DNA from: Pseudomonadota bacterium
GTDB taxonomy: Bacteria; Pseudomonadota; Gammaproteobacteria; Steroidobacterales; Steroidobacteraceae
Direction of reading: 5' to 3'
Assembly (NCBI GenBank): GCA_025355105.1
Contig: JANYAE010000115.1
Span: forward strand, 1-64,000
DNA length: 64,000 nucleotides
Numbering within the stretch: the first letter of the stretch is position 1; every line of letters begins with the position of its first letter. A program made the position numbers and the translations under genes. Below the pieces are notes generated by a model. That model was not told where the DNA came from and ran no database searches. It saw nothing but the letters and a program-made list of their open reading frames with translations. This document shows positions 26,545 to 36,729 of the stretch, one piece after another.

Positions 26545-28557
26545 TCAGGGCTTGCGCCTGACGTACACCGCCTTGCCCATGAACCAGGTCTCGAGCACGC
26601 GCGTCTTGCCAACCTCCTCCGCCCGGCCGCCGTCGGCGAGCGCGAGGATGTCGCGGTCGAGGACCACGAAGTCGGCGGACTTGCCCGCCTCGATCGAACC
26701 GGCCTCGTGGTCGCGGCCGAGGTAGCGCGCGCCGTTGATCGTGTAGGCGTCGATCGCGTCGCGGACCGGGATGGCCTCGGCGGCGTTCAGCGGCGGCTTG
26801 CCGGGGAGCCGGCGCGTCGCCGCCATCGCGATGTTGACGAAAGGCTGCGGATCACGCGTGTTGACCGGCGCATCGGAGCCGCCGAGCAGCGTCGCGCCGG
26901 CCTCCTTCAGCGAGCGGACCGGGTAGGCGTTCTGCTCGTAGTAGCCGTCCGCCGGGTGCAGCGCGGCAGCGTCGCCGCCGTGAACCCGGTCGAGGAACGG
27001 TACCACGGAGAGGTCGTACTCCGGATCCGTCAGCGCCCACGAATAGGTGAACGCGAGATACAGGTGATCCCGCCCGATGCGGGCGACGTCATCAGGATGA
27101 ACCAGCTGAATGTGCGCCAGCGCGTCGTGCGTGGAACTGATGCCGTCCGCGGCGCGGGCCGCCTCGATCGCGTCGACCGCGGTGCGGATCGGCAGGTCGC
27201 CGATGGCATGAATGTGGACGCCGAATCCGGCGAGATGGAAGCGCTTCGCGAACTCCAGGATCACGGCGCGGTCGTGCTGCAGCTGTCCTGCCGGTATCAG
27301 GCACTGGTCAGGATGGTGGCCGTGCTCCTTCAGGAATGCCGCCGTCGCGGCGGCCATCTCGAACTGCTCGTGGTGCGCGCGGACCTCGACGCACAGCGGC
27401 GAGGCGGTGTCGACATAGCCGACGACCGACAGATGGCCGTCGGCACCTGCCTGGAAGATCGGCTGCAGATAGGGTCGGATCGACGCCACTTCGGGCAGCG
27501 TCGGCGGCACGGCGTAGGGATTGCCTTCGAGCACGCCGTCGGCGAACAGCTTGACGACGTCGGCGCGCAGCAGCGGGTCGTTGGCGTATTTGGCGCGGAT
27601 CGCCGTCGCCGACGACAGCATGCGCTCCCAGTCCGGCTGGCCGGCGGTCGTGCGGATCTGGTCCGGGTCGTAGAACTGCGCCAGCGTCGCGCGCACCGTG
27701 AGCTTGTGACGCTTCTCGAGCGTGTCGTACAGCGTCAGGGTCTCCGGCGGCACGACCGCGTCCAGAACGCCGGTGATGCCAGCGCTGTTGAGGCGCGCGG
27801 TGACGCGCTCCGGGGCCTTCATGACCTCGGCGAAATCGACGTCGAGAATCGACGGGGCGCCCATCGCCTGCCTGGCTTCCTCGTTGACCGTGCCGTTCGG
27901 CTCGCCGCCCGCGTCGACACCGACCAGCTTGCGGTAGGCCTGCAGGTCACCGGTCAGCGTCGCCTTCGAGATGCCGACGACCTGGCCGGCGGCCGACTTC
28001 GCCCGTGCCAGCGCCAGGCTGTTGAAGGCGCCATGATGGCCGTCATTGCCGATCAGCTGGATCGGATGCCGGCGCGACGCGAGGTCAAGGGCCACGCGCA
28101 ACGTCGGATGCGCGGTGTCCGGTACGTTGCCATTGCTGAAGTTCCACTGCCGTACGCTGACCCAGCTGCCCGCCGGGATCCGGTAGCGCTCGATGCAGCC
28201 GCGCACGAAAGCGGTCATGGCCGCGAGCGACTGGGCCTCGCTCTTGAGGTCGCAGACTTCGAGGTCGACGATCCCGACCGGATGGATGTGGCTGTCATAG
28301 AGGCCGGGCAGCAACAGCCGACCGCCGAGGCGGCGCACCTTGGTCTTCGGGCCGATCCAGCGTTTGGCGTCGTCGTTGCGGCCGACGAACACGATCTTGT
28401 CGGCACGCACGGCGATCGCTTCGGCCATCGAGCGTGCGGCGTCGGCGGTGTAGATCCGCGCATCGGTGATCACCAGGTCCGCCGTCGGATGGGCGGTGGC
28501 GGACCAGGACGATGCGGCGCACAGCAAGGTGACCAGCGTCAGGAACAGCTTCGACAT
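26545..28557 (-). CDS. Exported amidohydrolase family protein (YtcJ-like)
   Basis: ADLVITDARIYTADAARSMAEAIAVRADKIVFVG, RLLLPGLYDSHIHPVG, FGVHIHAIGDLPIRTAVDAIE, LLGGSDAPVNTRDPQPFVNIAMAATRR. Confidence 0.9.
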   Translation of the reverse strand: MSKLFLTLVTLLCAASSWSATAHPTADLVITDARIYTADAARSMAEAIAVRADKIVFVGRNDDAKRWIGPKTKVRRLGGRLLLPGLYDSHIHPVGIVDLEVCDLKSEAQSLAAMTAFVRGCIERYRIPAGSWVSVRQWNFSNGNVPDTAHPTLRVALDLASRRHPIQLIGNDGHHGAFNSLALARAKSAAGQVVGISKATLTGDLQAYRKLVGVDAGGEPNGTVNEEARQAMGAPSILDVDFAEVMKAPERVTARLNSAGITGVLDAVVPPETLTLYDTLEKRHKLTVRATLAQFYDPDQIRTTAGQPDWERMLSSATAIRAKYANDPLLRADVVKLFADGVLEGNPYAVPPTLPEVASIRPYLQPIFQAGADGHLSVVGYVDTASPLCVEVRAHHEQFEMAAATAAFLKEHGHHPDQCLIPAGQLQHDRAVILEFAKRFHLAGFGVHIHAIGDLPIRTAVDAIEAARAADGISSTHDALAHIQLVHPDDVARIGRDHLYLAFTYSWALTDPEYDLSVVPFLDRVHGGDAAALHPADGYYEQNAYPVRSLKEAGATLLGGSDAPVNTRDPQPFVNIAMAATRRLPGKPPLNAAEAIPVRDAIDAYTINGARYLGRDHEAGSIEAGKSADFVVLDRDILALADGGRAEEVGKTRVLETWFMGKAVYVRRKP

Positions 28558-28868
28558 GGACGGACTCCGCGATGGGGACGACGGCGCGCGCGGTCGGCGC
28601 GGGCCCAGACCACGGACCGTATCGGTCGGCAACCGAGACCGTCAAGCATCTTGCGGCCGCAGCATGCGTCCGCGGCCTTGCGCACGCGCCTCGCGGCGCC
28701 GAACCGGAAGGCGCGCGCATCGAGCGGGTGTCGGTCACGGTGGGCCGCGGCCGCCGCTCACCTGCCAGTCGCGAGCCGTCATCGCCGCGTTGCTGCCGTG
28801 GTCGGGCGGCGCTGTGCTGTAATGCACCGGCGTTCGCGTCGCCGCGTTCCCTGTCATGCCGCTGCCTG

Positions 28869-29522
28869 ATGTGCACCTCACCTCAAGCTGACCTGCTCGA
28901 TCCGGCCACCGGCCCCGCGCGCGTCGCGGTCTCCGACCAAGTGGTCTGGTTGCGGCGGTTCGTGTCGACCGCCGCGCTGCGCGCTGCGATCGATGCGATC
29001 GCGGCCGAGGCGCCGTTTCGCCACCTGACCACACCCGGCGGCGGGCGGATGTCGGTCGCCATGACCAACGCCGGGCCGTGGGGCTGGCACAGCGACGCGC
29101 GGGGCTATCGGTACCTCGAGCGCGACCCGCTCTCCGGCCGGCCGTGGCCGGCGCTGCCCGCGGCATTCGCGGCACTCGCGGCCGCGGCGGCGGCCGAGGC
29201 CGGGTTTGCTTCCTTCGCGCCGGACTGCTGCCTCGTGAACCGCTACGCGGTCGGCGCGCAGATGGGCACCCATCGCGACTACGACGAGCGCGACCTGCGC
29301 CAGCCGATCGTGTCGGTGTCGATCGGCCTGCCGGCGGTCTTTCTCTGGTACGGCGCCACGCGCAAGGGCCCGCCGTCGCGCGTGCCGGTCGAGGACGGCG
29401 ACGTGCTGGTGTGGGGTGGCAGCGCGCGTGCCGGTTACCACGGCGTGCGCCGCCTCGCGGCGCCGGCGGACGCCGCCGCTCAGCCGTGGCGCTTCAATCT
29501 GACCTTCCGCCGTGCCCGCTGA
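28869..29522 (+). CDS. alkB: AlkB-like 2OG-Fe(II) dioxygenase (DNA/RNA demethylase family)
   Basis: MSVAMTNAGPWGWHSDARGYRY, CCLVNRYAVGAQMGTHRDYDERDLRQPIVSVSIGLPAVFLWYGA, VEDGDVLVWGGSARAGYHGVRRL. Confidence 0.9.
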   Translation: MCTSPQADLLDPATGPARVAVSDQVVWLRRFVSTAALRAAIDAIAAEAPFRHLTTPGGGRMSVAMTNAGPWGWHSDARGYRYLERDPLSGRPWPALPAAFAALAAAAAAEAGFASFAPDCCLVNRYAVGAQMGTHRDYDERDLRQPIVSVSIGLPAVFLWYGATRKGPPSRVPVEDGDVLVWGGSARAGYHGVRRLAAPADAAAQPWRFNLTFRRAR

Positions 29523-29573
29523 GCGCCGTCGCGCCGCGGCTCGACCGGCCGCGGGACGCGGTAGCATGCCGGC

Positions 29574-30137
29574 ATGCTGACCACGCAGGCCCGGCTCGTC
29601 CGTCATCCGCGCGCGCCCTGGACGGGGCCCGAGCTCTCGATCGCCGCCGCGTGCATCGTCAACGACCGCGGCGCCGGACTCTGTCGCTTCGAGGTCGTCG
29701 GTGCCGTCGAGTCGATCGTCGTGCCGGCAGCCTGCGCGCCGGTGGCGGCCGACGGCCTCTGGCAGCACACCTGTTTCGAGCTGTTCGTCGGCCGGCGCGG
29801 TGCGGCGGCCTATCGCGAGTTCAACTTCTCGCCGAGCGGCGAGTGGGCCAGCTACGCGTTCACCGACTACCGCGCAGCGGCAGCATCGCCCGCGGTACCG
29901 ACGCCCGTCATTCGGGTCGAGGGTGCCGGCGGGCGACTGTCGCTGACGGCGCTGCTCGGACCGGCGTCGTGGCCCGAGCCCGGGGCCGGGGTGCTCGAGG
30001 TCGGCCTCGCTGCGGTGCTCGAGACCGCGACCGGCCCGCTCGGCTACTACGCGCTCGCGCATCCCGCGGAGCGGCCTGATTTTCACGACCGGCGCGCATT
30101 CACGCTGACACTCGGGCCGGAGCTGCCCGCCACATGA
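29574..30137 (+). CDS. DOMON-like domain protein
   Basis: GLWQHTCFELFVGRRGAAAYREFNFSPSGEWASYAFTDYRAA. Confidence 0.85.
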   Translation: MLTTQARLVRHPRAPWTGPELSIAAACIVNDRGAGLCRFEVVGAVESIVVPAACAPVAADGLWQHTCFELFVGRRGAAAYREFNFSPSGEWASYAFTDYRAAAASPAVPTPVIRVEGAGGRLSLTALLGPASWPEPGAGVLEVGLAAVLETATGPLGYYALAHPAERPDFHDRRAFTLTLGPELPAT

Positions 30138-30192
30138 GCGCGGCGCTCAACCCGGCGCGCCCCGCTGGCGTCAATTTCTGGAGCGGCTGCCG

Positions 30193-31401
30193 ATGACGAG
30201 CTTTGGAGTGGACCGGCTGCTCGCGGAACCCGCGCTGCAGCACCGCCTGGCGGGCCGTCGCGTCGCGCTGCTCGCGCACCCGGCGTCGGTGCTCGCCGAC
30301 CTCAGCCACTCGCTGGACGCGCTCGCCGCGGTGCCCGGTCTGCAGCTGACCGCGGCGCTCGGGCCGCAGCATGGCCTGCGCGGCGACAAGCAGGACAACA
30401 TGGTCGAGTCGCCGGACTATTGCGACCCGCGGCGTGGCATTCCGGTGTTCAGCCTCTACGGCGAGGTGCGCCGGCCGAGCGCCGCGATGCTCGACAGTTT
30501 CGACGTGCTGCTCGTCGATCTGCAGGATCTGGGCTGCCGGATCTACACGTTCCTGACGACGCTGCGCTACGTGCTCGAGGCCGCGGCGGCGCATGGCAAG
30601 GCGGTGTGGGTGCTCGACCGGCCGAACCCGGCCGGCCGGCCGGTGGAAGGCCTCGCGCTGCGATCAGGCTGGGAGAGCTTCGTCGGCGCCGGTCGCGTTC
30701 CGATGCGTCACGGGCTGACGCTCGGCGAGGCCGGCCACTGGTTCGTGCGCGAGCTCAAGCTCACGGTCGAGTACGAGGTCGTCCGCATGGCCGGGTGGGC
30801 GCCGGACGCGGCGCCTGGCTACGGCTGGCCACTCGGCGAGCGCAGCTGGGTCAATCCGAGCCCGAATGCCGCCAGTCTGCCGATGGCCCGCTGCTATGCG
30901 GGCACCGTGCTGCTCGAGGGCACGACGCTCTCCGAGGGCCGCGGCACGACGCGGCCGCTCGAGCTGTTCGGTGCGCCGGACCTCGACGCCGAGGCGCTGC
31001 TCGCCGCGATGCGACGCGTCGCGCCGGATTGGCTCGCGGGCTGCCGGCTGCGGCCATGCTGGTTCGAGCCGACCTTTCACAAGCATGCCGGCCGGCTGTG
31101 CGCGGGCCTGCAGATCCACGTCGACGACCCGGCCTACGACCACCACGGCTTCCGTCCGTGGCGACTGGTTGCGGCGGCCTTCAAGGCGCTGCGGCAGCTG
31201 CGGCCGGACTACCCACTGTGGCGCGACTTTCCCTACGAGTACGAGCGCGACCGCCTGGCGATTGATCTGATCAATGGGGGTCCGGGGCTGCGCGAGTGGG
31301 TGGATGACCCGGCCGCCGCGGCAGGCGACCTCGACGCGCTGGCGCGCCGTGACGAGCAGGCCTGGCGCGCCGAGGTCGCGGAGTTGCTGCTCTACCGCTG
31401 A
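30193..31401 (+). CDS. namZ: DUF1343 family, NamZ-like exo-beta-N-acetylmuramidase
   Basis: RVALLAHPASV, ALGPQHGLRGDKQDNM, GIPVFSLYGEVRRPSAAMLDSFDVLLVDLQDLGCRIYTFLTTL, VWVLDRPNPAGR, LLEGTTLSEGRGTTRPLELFGAP. Confidence 0.9.
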   Translation: MTSFGVDRLLAEPALQHRLAGRRVALLAHPASVLADLSHSLDALAAVPGLQLTAALGPQHGLRGDKQDNMVESPDYCDPRRGIPVFSLYGEVRRPSAAMLDSFDVLLVDLQDLGCRIYTFLTTLRYVLEAAAAHGKAVWVLDRPNPAGRPVEGLALRSGWESFVGAGRVPMRHGLTLGEAGHWFVRELKLTVEYEVVRMAGWAPDAAPGYGWPLGERSWVNPSPNAASLPMARCYAGTVLLEGTTLSEGRGTTRPLELFGAPDLDAEALLAAMRRVAPDWLAGCRLRPCWFEPTFHKHAGRLCAGLQIHVDDPAYDHHGFRPWRLVAAAFKALRQLRPDYPLWRDFPYEYERDRLAIDLINGGPGLREWVDDPAAAAGDLDALARRDEQAWRAEVAELLLYR

Positions 31402-31432
31402 GGCGGTCTCGCGCCGACGCCGAGCCCAGCTG

Positions 31433-32266
31433 ATGCGCCATCTCACCGCAATGTCTCCTGGCGCCGGCGGCGGCCCGCTGTTCGTCCAGCGCTGGTTGCC
31501 GGCCGACGCGGCGCGCGGCGCGGTGGTCCTGCTGCACGGGCTCGCCGAGCACAGCGGCCGCTACGCGGTGCTGGTGAACAGACTGGTGGCGCGCGGTCTG
31601 GCGGTCTACACGCTTGATCATCGCGGCCACGGTCGATCGAGCGGGCCGCGCGCCAACTACGGCCGCTTCGACTGGCTGGTCGCCGACGCGGCGGCGCGGC
31701 TGGCGACGGCGCGCGCCGAATTGCCCGGCCGCCCGCTGCTGCTGCTCGGCCACAGCCTGGGCGGCGCGATCGCGCTCGCCACCGCGCTCGCGCATCCACG
31801 CCTCGTCGACGCGCTGCTGCTCTCCGCGCCCGCGCTCGCTGCGGATCCGGAGGTACCGCGCGGCCGCCTCGCGCTCGCGAGGCTGCTGTCGATCGTCGCG
31901 CCGTCCGCGGGCGTGCTCACCTTGCCATCGGCCGCGCTCAGCCGCGACCCGAGCGTCGGCGCGGACTACGATCGCGACCCGCTCGTCTACCGCGGCGCGT
32001 TGCCGGCGCGCGCCGTGGTCGAACTGCTGGGCGCCATGCGGCGGCTCCAAGTCGCCGCGCCGCGGCTCGCGGCGCCGGTGCTGGTGATGCACGGCAGCGA
32101 CGATTCGCTGGTGCCGCTGCGCTTCAACGCGCCCGTCTACGAACGGCTCGGCTCCGCGGATCGCACGATCCTCCGCTACGAGGGTCTCTATCACGAGATC
32201 TTCAACGCCCCCGAACGCGAACGCGTGTTCGCGGACCTCGAAGCCTGGCTCGAGCAGCGGCTCTAG
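31433..32266 (+). CDS. Alpha/beta hydrolase (monoacylglycerol-lipase-like)
   Basis: VVLLHGLAEHSGRYAVLVNRLVARGLAVYTLDHRGHGRSSGPRANYGRFDWLVAD, LLLLGHSLGGAIALA, LVMHGSDDSLVP. Confidence 0.9.
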   Translation: MRHLTAMSPGAGGGPLFVQRWLPADAARGAVVLLHGLAEHSGRYAVLVNRLVARGLAVYTLDHRGHGRSSGPRANYGRFDWLVADAAARLATARAELPGRPLLLLGHSLGGAIALATALAHPRLVDALLLSAPALAADPEVPRGRLALARLLSIVAPSAGVLTLPSAALSRDPSVGADYDRDPLVYRGALPARAVVELLGAMRRLQVAAPRLAAPVLVMHGSDDSLVPLRFNAPVYERLGSADRTILRYEGLYHEIFNAPERERVFADLEAWLEQRL

Positions 32267-33606
32267 ACGCTCGCGCCCGTGCCGTCGGCGACGCGCGTCG
32301 CGAGCGCGCGGCTGTTGCGGCAGCAGTCGTTCATCGCGACGCCGTGGTAGGCGTTGCCGATGAGCGCGAGACCTGGATGGCGCGCGACCGCGGCGTCGAT
32401 GGCCGCGACGGTGGCCAGGTGGCCCGGCCCGTAGTTCGGGATGCCGCGCTCCCAGCTGTAGACGTAGGCGACGTCCGGGGTCGCGTCGACGCCCATGCTG
32501 CGCTGGATGCCCTCACGCGCGCGCGCGATCAGCGCGTCCCTGTCGAGTCGCGCGAGCTCGGGGTTGCGCTGGCCGCCGAGCATGGCGCGCAGGATCTTGC
32601 CGCCCGGAGGCGCGCGGTCGGGAAAGATGCTGCTGTCCCAGAGCACGCCCAGCACCGGCAGGCGGGCCGCCGCGGTCGTCAGCAGGCCGAAGCCGTCGAG
32701 CGGCGCGGCGAGCGCGCGGTAGCCGAATCCCACCACCGCGATCGGCGAGTAGTCGATGCGGGCGAGACTGCGGGCGAGCTCGCCGTCGAGGGCCTCGAGC
32801 TGGCGCGCCGCGGCGTATGCCGGCGTCGCCACGACCACCTGATCGACCTCGGTGACCGCGCCCTGCGCGTGAATCCGGTAGCCGGTGCCGGCCCGCTCGA
32901 TCGAATCGATGCTGCTGCCGAGGTGCCAGTCCGCGCGCAGCGTCCGCGCGAGGTGCTCGATGAAGCTGCTGACGCCGCCGCGAAAGCTCGTCAGCACACC
33001 GCCGGGACCGGCCTCGCGCTTGCGCTTGGCCAGCATGCCGCGGAACAGGCCGCCGTGTTCGCGCTCGAGCGCGGCGATCAGCGGGAACGCCGCGGCCACC
33101 GACAGGTGCGCCGGCGTCGAGCCGTAGATGCCGGCCGTCATCGCGCCGAGGAACACGTCGGTGAACTCGCGGCCGAGCCGGCGGTAGCCGAACTGCTCGA
33201 GTGTCTCCTCGGCGCCGTCGCGCCGGGCGCGCACGAGGAACTCGCCGGCCACCCGCAGCTTGGCCGCGGTCGACAGTAGCCGGGTGGTCAGGAACGCGCG
33301 CGGTGACTCCGGCAGGCTGTAGAGCGCGTCGGTGTACACGAAGCGCTTGCGGGCCGCCGCCGAGCTCTCCATCAGCAACGGCGTCGCGCCGCTCGCCCGG
33401 ACCAGGTCGAGGCTGTCCGGCTTGTTGGTCAGGAAGCCGTTGCAACCGGCCTCGAAGCGAAAGCCCTCGACCACTTCGGTGTGCAGGGCGCCGCCCGGCG
33501 TGGCGGCCGCCTCGAAGATCGCGAGCGGCCAGTCCGGCCGCGCCTGCTGCAACCAGAATGCCGTGCCGAGTCCGCTGATGCCTGCGCCGACGATGCCGAT
33601 GCGCAT
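32263..33606 (-). CDS. hemG: Protoporphyrinogen oxidase (HemY/PPO-type)
   Basis: MRIGIVGAGISGLGTAFWLQQ...GGALHTEVVEGFRFEAGCNGFLTNKPDSLDLVRASG; YSWERGIPNYGPGHLATVAAIDAAVARHPGLALIGNAYHGVAMNDC. Confidence 0.88.
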   Translation of the reverse strand: MRIGIVGAGISGLGTAFWLQQARPDWPLAIFEAAATPGGALHTEVVEGFRFEAGCNGFLTNKPDSLDLVRASGATPLLMESSAAARKRFVYTDALYSLPESPRAFLTTRLLSTAAKLRVAGEFLVRARRDGAEETLEQFGYRRLGREFTDVFLGAMTAGIYGSTPAHLSVAAAFPLIAALEREHGGLFRGMLAKRKREAGPGGVLTSFRGGVSSFIEHLARTLRADWHLGSSIDSIERAGTGYRIHAQGAVTEVDQVVVATPAYAAARQLEALDGELARSLARIDYSPIAVVGFGYRALAAPLDGFGLLTTAAARLPVLGVLWDSSIFPDRAPPGGKILRAMLGGQRNPELARLDRDALIARAREGIQRSMGVDATPDVAYVYSWERGIPNYGPGHLATVAAIDAAVARHPGLALIGNAYHGVAMNDCCRNSRALATRVADGTGASV

Positions 33607-33722
33607 GCGTGCTCCATGGGTGACCTGCCGCGATTATGGACCGGGAGGGGCGGCCACCCATCCGCGAAAGCCGCGCCGGACCGTGGGGATTGCGGAGCCG
33701 GCGCGGCAGACGGCCGAGCGCG

Positions 33723-35900
33723 CTAGTGGGTTCCGGGCGGCACCGGAAAGCCGCGATGGCGCATCAACGCCGCGATGCCCGGATCGCGGCCGCGGAAGGC
33801 GCGATAGCCGTCGGCCGGGTCGCGCGTATTGCCGACCGAGAAGACGTTGCCGCGCAGCCGCGCGGCGACTTCCGGATCGTAGGGCCCGTTGGCCTCCGTG
33901 AAGGCTTCCCACGCGTCGGCGGAGAGCGTGTCCGACCACAGGTAGCTGTAGTAGCCGGCCGAGTAGCCGTCGCCGGAGAAGATGTGGCCGAACTGCGGGG
34001 TCCGGTGCCGCATCACGATCTCGTGCGGCATGCCGAGCGCGGCCAGCGTGTCGCGCTCGAAGGCGATCGGCTCGATCGGCGTGGCGCCGGCGAGATGCAG
34101 TTTCATGTCCACCAGCGCGCTCGACAGGTACTCGACCGTCTTGAAGCCCTCGTTGAAGGTCTCGGCACGGTGGATCTTGGCGACCAGATCCGCCGGCAGC
34201 GGCTGGCCGGTGCGGTAGTGGAGCGCGAAGCGGTTCAGCACCTCAGGCGTCGACACCCAGTGCTCGAGCAGCTGCGACGGGAACTCGACGTAGTCGCGCG
34301 CCACGCTCGTGCCGGCGAGGCTCGGATAGCTCACGTTCGACGACAGGCCGTGCAGCGCGTGGCCGAACTCGTGGAACAGGGTGCGGGCGTCCTCCCAGCT
34401 GATCAGGATCGGCTCGCCGGGCGCGCCCTTCACGAAGTTGGCGTTGTTCGAGACGATCGCGGTGACCGGGCGCTGGAAGCGCTCCTGCGAGCGGTACTCG
34501 TTCATCCACGCGCCAGAGCTCTTGTCCGGCCGCGCGTACGGATCGAAGTACCAGAGGCCGACGTGCGCGCCCTGGCCGTTCTTGACCTCGAACACGCGGA
34601 TGTCCGGGTGCGCGACCGGTACGCGGCCGGCAGCGAGCGGCGTGAAGTGCAGGTCGAAGAGCTTTCCGGCCACCCAGAACATGCCCTCGCGCAGCTTCTC
34701 GAGCTGCAGGTAGGGCTTGACCTCGTTGGCGTCGAGGTCGAACTTCTCCTTGCGGACCTTCTCGGCGTAGTAGCGGTAGTCCCAAGGTTCGATGCTGATC
34801 CGCGCCGCACCCTGCGCGGCGCTCTCGCGGTCGGCGACCGCCTGCATGTCGGCGACCTCCTCGTGGACGCGGGCCACCGCCGCCGGCCAGACCGCCTCCA
34901 TCAGCGCGACCGCCCGCTCCGGCGTCTTCGCCATCGAGTCCTGCAGCCGCCAGTGCGCGTGCGTCGCGAAGCCGAGCAGCTGCGCGCGCTCGGCGCGCAG
35001 CTTGAGGATCTCGGTGATGGTCGCGTTGTTGTCGTGCTCGTCGCGGTTATCGCCGCGACTGATGAAATTGCGCCAGACCTTCTCGCGCAGATCGCGGCGC
35101 GTCGAGTACTCGAGGAAGGGCTCGACGCTCGAGCGCGTGTTCAGCACCGCGCCCCTGGCCTTGATGTCGCGCGCCGCGGCGCCCGCGGCCAGCGCTGCGC
35201 GCGTCGGTTCCGGCAGGCCGGCGAAGTCCGCATCGCTGTCGAGCGGCAGTGCGTGCGAGTTCTCGTCGGCGAGCAGGTTCTGCGAGAACTTCGTGTACAG
35301 CGACGCGAGTGCCTGATTGATTTCGGACAGCCGCAGCTTGGCCTTGGCGTCGAGCTGCGCGCCTTGGCGGACGAAGCCGGTATAGGTGACCCAGGTGAGG
35401 CGCTGCTGCTCGGCGCTGAGGCCGCTCGACTCGCGGCTCGCGTACACCGCCGCGACCCGTGCGAACAGCTTGCTGTTCTGCGTGATCTGGTCGGCGTGCG
35501 CGGCGAACAGCGGCGACATCTCCCGGTCAACCGCCTGTACGTCCGTGCCGTTGAGCGTCGAGGTGTAGACGCCGAAGACGCGGGCGACGCGGCCGAAGGT
35601 GCGCCCCGAGCGCTCGAGCGCCGCGATCGTGTTGTCGAAGGTCGGCGCGTCGCGATTGGCGGCGATGCGCTCGACTTCCGTCAGCTCCGCGGCCATCGCG
35701 GTGCCGAGCGCGGGCTTGAAGTCGCCGACCCGTACTTTGTTGAACGGCGGTACCCCGCCGAAGGGCCCGCTCCACGGCGCCAGCAGCGGGTTGGCGCCGG
35801 CCGCTGCGGGCGGCGCCGCGTCGGCGTCGAGGGGCAGCGTCAGCAGCGTCGTCACGGTGAGGGCAAGGCCGGCGAGCCGGCGAAGGGTGCGATGGCGCAT
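33723..35900 (-). CDS. M3-family metallopeptidase (peptidyl-dipeptidase Dcp/oligopeptidase-like), exported
   Basis: TLFHEFGHALHGLSSNVSYPSLAGTSVARDYVEFPSQLLEHW (HExxH), signal-like N-terminus. Confidence 0.93.
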   Translation of the reverse strand: MRHRTLRRLAGLALTVTTLLTLPLDADAAPPAAAGANPLLAPWSGPFGGVPPFNKVRVGDFKPALGTAMAAELTEVERIAANRDAPTFDNTIAALERSGRTFGRVARVFGVYTSTLNGTDVQAVDREMSPLFAAHADQITQNSKLFARVAAVYASRESSGLSAEQQRLTWVTYTGFVRQGAQLDAKAKLRLSEINQALASLYTKFSQNLLADENSHALPLDSDADFAGLPEPTRAALAAGAAARDIKARGAVLNTRSSVEPFLEYSTRRDLREKVWRNFISRGDNRDEHDNNATITEILKLRAERAQLLGFATHAHWRLQDSMAKTPERAVALMEAVWPAAVARVHEEVADMQAVADRESAAQGAARISIEPWDYRYYAEKVRKEKFDLDANEVKPYLQLEKLREGMFWVAGKLFDLHFTPLAAGRVPVAHPDIRVFEVKNGQGAHVGLWYFDPYARPDKSSGAWMNEYRSQERFQRPVTAIVSNNANFVKGAPGEPILISWEDARTLFHEFGHALHGLSSNVSYPSLAGTSVARDYVEFPSQLLEHWVSTPEVLNRFALHYRTGQPLPADLVAKIHRAETFNEGFKTVEYLSSALVDMKLHLAGATPIEPIAFERDTLAALGMPHEIVMRHRTPQFGHIFSGDGYSAGYYSYLWSDTLSADAWEAFTEANGPYDPEVAARLRGNVFSVGNTRDPADGYRAFRGRDPGIAALMRHRGFPVPPGTH

Positions 35901-35934
35901 GGTTGCGTTCCAGGTGGCACGGCGAGGCCGTGCA

Positions 35935-36729
35935 TCATACGCGCTCGAGCGCGCCGGCCTGAAGCCAGCCCTTGAGCCAGCCGGCGGCGGCGAGCGCCGC
36001 GGCGCCGCCGTCGCCGAGCGTCGCGGCGAGCTGCTCGCAGAGCGCGCCGAATGTGTCCCCGGCCAGCAGGCGGTCAAGGGCGGCGGCCTCGTCCGCCGGC
36101 AGCGAGCGGAACTCGGCGTCGAGGCGCGGCCGCAGGATCAGCCACTCGATCGGTGCCTGGCGCTCGGGCGCGGGATCGCACAGCGGCCCGCTCGCCGCGC
36201 CCGCATCGATGGCCGCCTTCGCGGCACGCCACGCCGCTACGGCGTTGGTGGTGGTGGCGAGCCTAGCGAGGCTCGGCACCGCGCGAAAGCGCAGCGCCGG
36301 CCAGTTGTCGGCGGCGACGCCGGCGAGGTCGGTGACGGCGGCTGGCTGCCCCGGCGCGGCGTCGAAAGCCGCCGCGAGCTGCCACTCGAACTCGGCGAGC
36401 TCCGCCCGCAGCTCGTCCTCGACGTCGCGCGCGCCGGCGGCGAGGTGCGCCGGCAGCTCGCGGCCGTAGTCGCGGATCGAACGGTGCACCGACGGCGTCA
36501 CGGCGATGAACGCCGCGACGCGCGCCGCGAAGGCGTCGCGGCCGCAGCGCGCGGCGAGCGCCGGCAGCTGCGTGCCGAGCGCCTCGGCGAGCCGCAGCCG
36601 ATAGCCCTCGGCGTAGATCTGCCAGCGCTCGGTGGCCGGCGGCGCGACCGCGGCCGCGAGTGCCGCAGGCAGCGCGCCGCCGTCATGGATGTAGCGCTGT
36701 ACGGTGCGCTCGAGTTCGCCGAGCTTCAT
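35935..36729 (-). CDS. bufC: DUF2063 family BufC/HvfC-like RiPP-recognition partner
   Basis: MKLGELERTVQRYIHDGG...RWQIYAEGYRLRLAEALGTQLPALAARCGRDAFAARVAAFIAVTPSVHRSIRDYGRELPAHL; overlaps the DUF692 stop. Confidence 0.85.
   Translation of the reverse strand: MKLGELERTVQRYIHDGGALPAALAAAVAPPATERWQIYAEGYRLRLAEALGTQLPALAARCGRDAFAARVAAFIAVTPSVHRSIRDYGRELPAHLAAGARDVEDELRAELAEFEWQLAAAFDAAPGQPAAVTDLAGVAADNWPALRFRAVPSLARLATTTNAVAAWRAAKAAIDAGAASGPLCDPAPERQAPIEWLILRPRLDAEFRSLPADEAAALDRLLAGDTFGALCEQLAATLGDGGAAALAAAGWLKGWLQAGALERV

Noticed and set aside
26707-28869. 720-aa plus-strand ORF
   Set aside because: Antisense to the amidohydrolase gene; Arg/Asp/Val-rich shadow sequence with no family motifs, typical of high-GC antisense frames
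33636-35975. 779-aa plus-strand ORF
   Set aside because: Antisense shadow of the M3 peptidase, which has an HExxH motif and clear family sequence
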